A stretch of 12,018 nucleotides of DNA from JAVBLG01 sp031553655 (GTDB lineage Bacteria; Desulfobacterota; Desulfovibrionia; Desulfovibrionales; Desulfovibrionaceae): positions 1 through 12,018 of the forward strand of contig JAVBLG010000094.1 in NCBI GenBank assembly GCA_031553655.1. Reading direction: 5' to 3'. This document shows, one piece after another, positions 7,988-12,018 of the stretch (within the stretch, counting starts at the first letter, position 1; every line of letters begins with the position of its first letter). The notes under the pieces were generated by a model that was not told the origin of the DNA, made no database searches, and saw only the letters and a program-made list of their open reading frames with translations. The translations under genes and the position numbers were made by a program.

Positions 7988-9202
7988 CTACTTTTTTGTC
8001 GTCCCCTGGGTTATAGCCGCATTCGCGCCTTCCGCGCTTATTTTCATGGTTCTGGATTCGCTTATGGCCACCAGACGCTGTTTCAAATCCTGTTCCATAG
8101 CGTACAGTTCCTTTTCGGCCACGCCGCGCTTCTCTCTGGCGTCGTCCGCTATGCGCATGGTTTCTTCTATGGTGTGCAGCAACTTGCCGTGCACTTCGCG
8201 CAGCGTTTCAATATCCACAATGGAACGTTCCACCTCGCGGGCGGTTTCAATGGAGGATGTCTGGAGAATTTCGGCGTTTTTGCGCAGCATGTCATTGGTG
8301 GTGTCGGCCACTTCCTTTTGCAGGCGGGCCGCGCCGCGCTGGCCGTGCAGCGAAAGGGCCAGCACCAACTGGCTTTTCCAGATGGGAATGGTGGACAGGA
8401 TGCTGGCCTGAATTTTTTCAGCCAAGGCCTGATTGTTGCCCTGAATAATTCTGATTTGCGGCGCGCTCTGAATGGTGATGGTGCGCGAAAGCTCCAGATC
8501 GTGCAGGCGACGCTCAAAACGCTGAATGCGATCCACAAAATCGCGCAAATTCTGGGCGGCCATGGGATTACCATCGGCCTGAACCTCAGATTGCATGCGC
8601 GGTAATTCAACAGTGTTTAGTTCGGCCAGCTTCTGCTTACCGGCGTTTATATAGAGCGAGAGATCGTCATAAAAAGTATGGTTGCGCTGATAAAGCTGCT
8701 CCAAAATCTCAATGTCGCGCATAAGGCCCACCATGGCCCCTTCGAGTTTGATCACAATGCCGTCAACCTGTTCGGCCAGGGTGTTATAGCTGGCGATGGT
8801 GCGCTCGGCACTGGCGAAAAGCGAGCCGATCATCGGAAGGCTTTCCAGAAAACCTTTTTTGCCCTGTCTGAGATCATCAACATCCAGATCCTTCACTTTG
8901 AGCATCAAATTACTGAGGCTTTCGGCAACCGGCCCGCCGTCGCGGCTTTTAACCTTGTCCAGAAGGGCGTCGGCAAACTGTGATATGGAACTCATGGTTT
9001 CCGCGCCGTAAGTAAGGGTAAGCGAAGGATCATTTATATTGATGCTCGAAGCCAGCTCCCTGACTTTCACGTCGGGCACGTCTGTTTCTTTCATGGCCAG
9101 ATCGCCATTTATAGTTACAAGGGCCTTTTGCGGATCCGAGCCGACCACTTCGACTTCGACTGCAACTTCTTTTTTGGGGTCGGTGCTGCTGTTTCCAGTC
9201 AT
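7988..9202 (-). CDS. TelA-family (toxic anion/tellurite resistance) protein
   Basis: This is a soluble, largely alpha-helical protein of 404 residues with no signal peptide or membrane segment. The family hallmark is clear: APQIRIIQGNNQALAEKI at 247-264, followed by TIPIWKSQLVLALSL at 271-285. The helical region about 130-235 carries the characteristic tyrosine/leucine pattern (YQRNHTFYDDLSLYINAGKQ at 171-190). The tail after about 300 looks coiled-coil and ends in a polar stretch. Members of this family have been tied to tellurite, bacteriocin and cell-wall antibiotic tolerance, but no biochemical activity is established. The ATG at 9200-9202 has GGAG about 6 nt upstream. It is first in a minus-strand unit with xpaC, a pairing also known from Bacillus. 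Length is normal for the family. Confidence 0.93.
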   Translation of the reverse strand: MTGNSSTDPKKEVAVEVEVVGSDPQKALVTINGDLAMKETDVPDVKVRELASSININDPSLTLTYGAETMSSISQFADALLDKVKSRDGGPVAESLSNLMLKVKDLDVDDLRQGKKGFLESLPMIGSLFASAERTIASYNTLAEQVDGIVIKLEGAMVGLMRDIEILEQLYQRNHTFYDDLSLYINAGKQKLAELNTVELPRMQSEVQADGNPMAAQNLRDFVDRIQRFERRLHDLELSRTITIQSAPQIRIIQGNNQALAEKIQASILSTIPIWKSQLVLALSLHGQRGAARLQKEVADTTNDMLRKNAEILQTSSIETAREVERSIVDIETLREVHGKLLHTIEETMRIADDAREKRGVAEKELYAMEQDLKQRLVAISESRTMKISAEGANAAITQGTTKK

Positions 9203-9242
9203 TTTTTTCTCCAGTATAATTCGTTTGTTACGATTTAGTTTT

Positions 9243-9270
9243 TTTATCTTTTTTGCAAAAGCCTTGCCAA
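9243..9270 (-). promoter_or_regulatory. Candidate promoter for telA-xpaC
   Basis: The minus strand shows TTGGCA (plus 9265-9270), a 16 bp spacer, then GATAAA (plus 9243-9248). A start near 9236 would leave a leader of about 34 nt before telA. The -35 is one base off consensus and the -10 two bases off. It overlaps the -35 of the divergent rpsB promoter almost completely. A TATACT at plus 9213-9218 lies too close to the Shine-Dalgarno sequence to serve. Confidence 0.4.
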
Positions 9271-9292
9271 AGAAGGATTACTTGGTTATTCT
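9264..9292 (+). promoter_or_regulatory. Candidate sigma-70-type promoter for rpsB-tsf
   Basis: TTGCCA at 9264-9269, a 17 bp spacer, and TATTCT at 9287-9292. Transcription would start near 9299 and give a leader of about 110 nt before rpsB. Spacing is ideal, with one mismatch in the -35 and two in the -10. Confidence 0.55.
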
Positions 9293-9330
9293 TTTGAGTC
9301 TTTTCAATAAGCACGCCAGGTCAGCGGCTC

Positions 9331-9373
9331 GGGGTGCCCGGTCATGGGATCGGGTGGAAGAGCTGGATACCCC
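9331..9373 (+). promoter_or_regulatory. Structured rpsB 5' leader, candidate S2 autoregulatory element
   Basis: Within the predicted untranslated leader, CCCGGTC at 9337-9343 pairs with GATCGGG at 9348-9354 (one G-U pair) around an ATGG tetraloop. GGGGT at 9331-9335 can pair with ACCCC at 9369-9373 outside it, leaving an asymmetric internal loop. Ribosomal protein S2 represses its own operon through a leader structure in E. coli; whether this leader does the same is inference from position and foldability only. Confidence 0.4.
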
Positions 9374-9397
9374 CGGCGGAAGAAACAAAACCCTTAC

Positions 9398-9402
9398 GGA
9401 GG
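9398..9402 (+). promoter_or_regulatory. rpsB ribosome binding site
   Basis: GGAGG lies six bases before the ATG at 9409. It fixes the rpsB start there, rather than at the longer open frame beginning at 9334, whose extra 25 residues do not look like S2. Confidence 0.85.
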
Positions 9403-9408
9403 TTTATC

Positions 9409-10194
9409 ATGGCTTATGTCAGCATGAAGCAGATGCTGGAAACCGGGGTTCACTTCGGGCACCAGACCCGCAGATGGAACCCCAAAATGCGTCCTTACAT
9501 TTTCGGGGCCCGTAACGGCATACATATTATCGACTTGCAGCAGACGGTCAAGCTCTTTCGCTCCGCCCACGACAAGGTGGTGGACACAGCCGCTTCCGGC
9601 GGCAAAGTGCTTTTCATCGGCACCAAGCGCCAGGCTCAGGAAGCCGTGGCCGCCGAAGCCGAACGCGCCGGGCACTATCATATCACTAACCGCTGGATGG
9701 GCGGCATTCTTACCAACTTCTCCACTATACAGAAGAGCATTGAACGGCTCAAGAAGCTTGAATCCATGTTTGCCGACGGCTCGGTAAACCGCTATCAGAA
9801 AAAAGAAGTTCTCAGCCTCAAGCGCGAAATGGACAAGCTCAATGCCTCCCTCGGCGGGATCAAGAACATGGACCGCCTGCCGCAGTTGGCCTTTATTATT
9901 GACCCCAAGCGCGAAGAAATAGCCGTGAAAGAATGCCGCAAACTGGGCATTCCGATTGTAGCTGTTACCGATACCAACTGCGATCCCGATTTGATCGACT
10001 ATATAATTCCCGGTAATGACGACGCCATCAGAGCCATCAAACTCTTTGTGACCTCCTTCGCCGAAGCCTGCATGGAAGGCGACGCCATGAACAAGGAACG
10101 CAAGGGCAAAGACGTGGAAGAAGAACTGCACAAAGCTGCACGCGCCGAAGCTCCGGGAAAAGAACTCGCCGCTGAAGCGGCGGCAACTGTTTAA
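9409..10194 (+). CDS. rpsB: 30S ribosomal protein S2
   Basis: S2 is a small-subunit protein that joins late in 30S assembly and helps hold S1; it is usually essential. The 261-residue product starts MAYVSMKQMLETGVHFGHQT, the typical S2 N-terminus. It carries the family segments NPKMRPYIFGARNGIHIIDL near 24-43, FIGTKRQAQ near 72, NRWMGGILTNF near 97-107 and VTDTNCDPDLIDYIIPGNDD near 186-205. The C-terminus has the usual charged, Ala/Glu/Lys-rich tail. The start is set by the GGAGG at 9398-9402. It lies 25 bp before tsf with no terminator between, so the two are almost surely co-transcribed, as in most bacteria. The upstream leader may mediate autoregulation. Confidence 0.98.
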   Translation: MAYVSMKQMLETGVHFGHQTRRWNPKMRPYIFGARNGIHIIDLQQTVKLFRSAHDKVVDTAASGGKVLFIGTKRQAQEAVAAEAERAGHYHITNRWMGGILTNFSTIQKSIERLKKLESMFADGSVNRYQKKEVLSLKREMDKLNASLGGIKNMDRLPQLAFIIDPKREEIAVKECRKLGIPIVAVTDTNCDPDLIDYIIPGNDDAIRAIKLFVTSFAEACMEGDAMNKERKGKDVEEELHKAARAEAPGKELAAEAAATV

Positions 10195-10219
10195 CATTTC
10201 ATTTCAGGGAGATTGATTT

Positions 10220-11077
10220 ATGGCTGCTATCAGCGCACAGATGGTTAAAGAACTGCGCGAAAAAACCGGCGCGGGCATGATGGATTGCAAAAAAGCCCTG
10301 GAAGAAATGGACGGCGATTTGGAAAAAGCTCTGGACTGGCTGCGCCAGAAGGGCATTGCCAAGGCCGCGAAGAAATCCGGCCGCGTCACCAGTGAAGGTT
10401 TGGTGGGCTTTGTTGCCTCGGCTTGCGGCAAAAAGGCCGCTCTGGCCGAAGTTCGCTGCGAAACAGACTTTGTGGCCAGGGGCGAACAGTTCCAGGCTTT
10501 TGTCGGTAAAGTGGTGAATGTGGTGCTGGAAAAGGCCCCGGCGGACACCGCCGCTCTGGAAGCCCTGCTCGGCGACGCACTCAGCGAGCAGATTGCCGTG
10601 ATCGGCGAAAATATGACCCTCGGCAAGATCGCCCGCGTGGAACAGTCCGGCTCCGGCGTAATCGGCAGCTACATCCACTCCAACGGTAAAATCGCTGTTC
10701 TTGTGGATCTTAAAGCCTCTTCCGACGCGGCCGCCGACAAGGACGCCTTCAAGGAACTGGCCAAGAACATTGCCATGCAGATTGCCGCCGCCAACCCTCT
10801 GGCCGTTGATCCGTCCGGAGTGGACGCCGAAGCGGTGGAGCGCGAGCGCCAGATTTACGTGCAAAAAGCCAAGGACGAAGGCAAGCCCGAAAATATCGTG
10901 GCCAAAATCGCCGACGGCGCTGTGAACAAGTTCTACAAGGAAGTGTGCCTGTTGCAGCAGCCGTATATCCGCGACGACAAAAAGACCGTGCAGGACATCA
11001 TCAAGGAAGCCTCCAAGGACATCGGCGAAACCGCCGTTGTGGGCGGCTTTGTGAGGATTCAGCTCGGAGCTGAGTAG
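10220..11077 (+). CDS. tsf: Translation elongation factor Ts
   Basis: EF-Ts is the cytoplasmic nucleotide exchange factor that strips GDP from EF-Tu so it can be recharged with GTP. The 285-residue length is standard. Residues 1-50 form the UBA-like N-terminal domain (VKELREKTGAGMMDCKKAL). The conserved TDFV motif that contacts EF-Tu is at 82-85, within RCETDFVAR. Core segments NIAMQIAAANP at 183-193 and KFYKEVCLLQQPYI at 237-250 match the family. AGGGAG at 10206-10211 sits 8 nt before the ATG. It is the second gene of the rpsB unit and is followed by a strong intrinsic terminator. The stop is TAG. Confidence 0.98.
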   Translation: MAAISAQMVKELREKTGAGMMDCKKALEEMDGDLEKALDWLRQKGIAKAAKKSGRVTSEGLVGFVASACGKKAALAEVRCETDFVARGEQFQAFVGKVVNVVLEKAPADTAALEALLGDALSEQIAVIGENMTLGKIARVEQSGSGVIGSYIHSNGKIAVLVDLKASSDAAADKDAFKELAKNIAMQIAAANPLAVDPSGVDAEAVERERQIYVQKAKDEGKPENIVAKIADGAVNKFYKEVCLLQQPYIRDDKKTVQDIIKEASKDIGETAVVGGFVRIQLGAE

Positions 11078-11096
11078 TCAAGTAAAATTATAATGT

Positions 11097-11126
11097 AAAA
11101 AAAAGGGGCCAACGCCCCTTTTTTTT
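11097..11126 (+). terminator. Strong intrinsic terminator after tsf
   Basis: Eight A residues (11097-11104), GGGGC, a CAAC loop, GCCCC and eight T residues (11119-11126) form a stem of up to 13 bp with a T tract. The A run makes it symmetrical, so it could act in both directions. It starts 20 bp after the tsf stop and separates rpsB-tsf from pyrH. Confidence 0.92.
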
Positions 11127-11131
11127 GTACA

Positions 11132-11160
11132 TTGAGGCTGTTTCTAAAACCTCATACAAT
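11132..11160 (+). promoter_or_regulatory. Candidate pyrH promoter
   Basis: TTGAGG at 11132-11137, a 17 bp spacer and TACAAT at 11155-11160 lie directly after the tsf terminator. The predicted start near 11167 gives a leader of about 22 nt that keeps the Shine-Dalgarno sequence. A promoter is expected here because the terminator would cut off read-through. Confidence 0.6.
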
Positions 11161-11171
11161 CATCTCCCTCT

Positions 11172-11180
11172 GGGGAAAGG
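11172..11180 (+). promoter_or_regulatory. pyrH ribosome binding site
   Basis: GGGGAAAGG lies 8 nt before the ATG at 11189. It supports that start over an upstream TTG at 11132, which would fall within the predicted -35 element. Confidence 0.7.
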
Positions 11181-11188
11181 CGACGAAC

Positions 11189-11905
11189 ATGGCGGAACTC
11201 AAGTACAAGCGCGTTCTTTTGAAACTCAGCGGCGAAGCTCTGGCCGGACCGAAAAAATACGGCATCGACCCGGAAACCGTGGCTGAAATCTGCGAAGAAA
11301 TAGGCGCGGTAATGGAAATGGGCCTGCAAGTGGCCCTGGTGATTGGCGGCGGCAACATTTTTCGGGGGCTTTCCGGTTCGGCCAAGGGCATGGATCGCTC
11401 TTCGGCCGACTATATGGGCATGCTGGCCACAGTGCTGAACGCGCTGGCCGTGCAGGACGTGCTGGAAAAGCAGGGCCACCCCACCAGAGTGCTTTCGGCC
11501 CTGGTGATGGATCAGGTTTGCGAACCTTTCATCAGAAGACGCGCCTTGAGGCATATGGAAAAAGGACGGGTGGTAATTTGCGCCGGAGGTACCGGCAACC
11601 CCTACTTCACCACCGACACCACGGCCGCCCTGCGCGGCATGGAACTGAAGTGCGACGCCATCATCAAGGCGACCATGGTTGACGGCGTATACGACAAGGA
11701 TCCGGCCCTGCATGCCGACGCGGTCAAGTTTGAACGCCTCAGCTACGACGAAACCCTGGCCCGCCACCTCAAAGTTATGGACTCCACAGCCGTGACTCTG
11801 TCGCAGGAAAATAAAATGCCTATCCTGGTATGCAAAATTCATGGAGGGGACATCAAACGCCTGATTTGCGGGGAGAGGGTGGGCACTATTGTCTGCGATT
11901 GCTGA
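11189..11905 (+). CDS. pyrH: UMP kinase (uridylate kinase)
   Basis: PyrH phosphorylates UMP to UDP with ATP, an essential step of pyrimidine nucleotide synthesis. It is a hexameric cytoplasmic enzyme of the amino-acid-kinase fold, not related to eukaryotic UMP/CMP kinases. The 238-residue product has the family motifs in order: KLSGEAL at 12-18, GGGNIFRG at 53-60, the Gly/Thr-rich GGTGNPYFTTDT at 133-144, and KATMVDGVYDKDP at 160-172. In E. coli the last motif reads KATKVDGV, so a Lys is replaced by Met163 here. The C-terminus ends VGTIVCDC. The start MAELKYKRVLLKLSGEAL is chosen from the Shine-Dalgarno sequence and the normal family N-terminus. It has its own promoter after the tsf terminator. 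The usual next gene, frr, is not reached before the contig edge. Confidence 0.97.
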   Translation: MAELKYKRVLLKLSGEALAGPKKYGIDPETVAEICEEIGAVMEMGLQVALVIGGGNIFRGLSGSAKGMDRSSADYMGMLATVLNALAVQDVLEKQGHPTRVLSALVMDQVCEPFIRRRALRHMEKGRVVICAGGTGNPYFTTDTTAALRGMELKCDAIIKATMVDGVYDKDPALHADAVKFERLSYDETLARHLKVMDSTAVTLSQENKMPILVCKIHGGDIKRLICGERVGTIVCDC

Positions 11906-11940
11906 CAGCGGCGGTTTGGTTTGCCGTGATACTTCGTCAG

Positions 11941-12018
<78 letters not shown>

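Noticed and set aside
9213..9218. TATACT as the telA -10 element
   Set aside because: It abuts the Shine-Dalgarno sequence, so transcription would start inside or after the ribosome binding site.
9394..10197. A 267-codon minus-strand open frame
   Set aside because: It is antisense to rpsB, an unmistakable ribosomal protein gene.

Overview
This window most likely comes from a Desulfovibrionaceae-like member of the Desulfobacterota. That is an inference from moderately GC-rich coding DNA, the rpsB-tsf-pyrH order, and a UMP kinase and EF-Ts that resemble the Desulfovibrio versions as I remember them; I could not run a search. The right end (11944-12018) is 75 consecutive G residues, so the window almost certainly ends at a contig edge carrying a sequencing or assembly artefact.

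Layout: Two divergent blocks share a 206 bp promoter region (9203-9408). Rightward lie rpsB (ribosomal protein S2), tsf (EF-Ts), a strong intrinsic terminator, then pyrH (UMP kinase) behind its own promoter. Leftward, on the minus strand, lie a telA-family gene, an xpaC-family membrane protein gene 42 bp further on, and, after a 192 bp GC-rich palindromic spacer, a very large alpha-2-macroglobulin gene (1981 aa) with an intact Cys-x-Glu-Gln thioester motif. The first 310 bases hold no confident gene: there is an AT-rich stretch, a possible truncated reading frame at the extreme left, and a packed series of hairpins overlapping the macroglobulin stop codon.

How the genes work together: rpsB, tsf and pyrH form the classic translation/nucleotide housekeeping cluster. 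TelA and XpaC are a recurrent pair in bacteria, linked to envelope or tellurite/toxic-anion stress, with unknown biochemistry. Bacterial alpha-2-macroglobulins are periplasmic protease traps thought to protect the cell envelope. The three minus-strand genes may therefore form an envelope-protection locus, but this rests on co-orientation only, and the spacer before the macroglobulin gene suggests it may be transcribed separately. No penicillin-binding protein 1C gene, the usual partner of this macroglobulin class, is visible.

I see no strong evidence for a wholly new system. The most interesting points are the contiguous hairpins and related repeats flanking the macroglobulin gene, the disordered repeat-bearing insert in the XpaC-like protein, the in-frame single TAG between telA and xpaC, and the overlapping divergent promoters with a structured rpsB leader.
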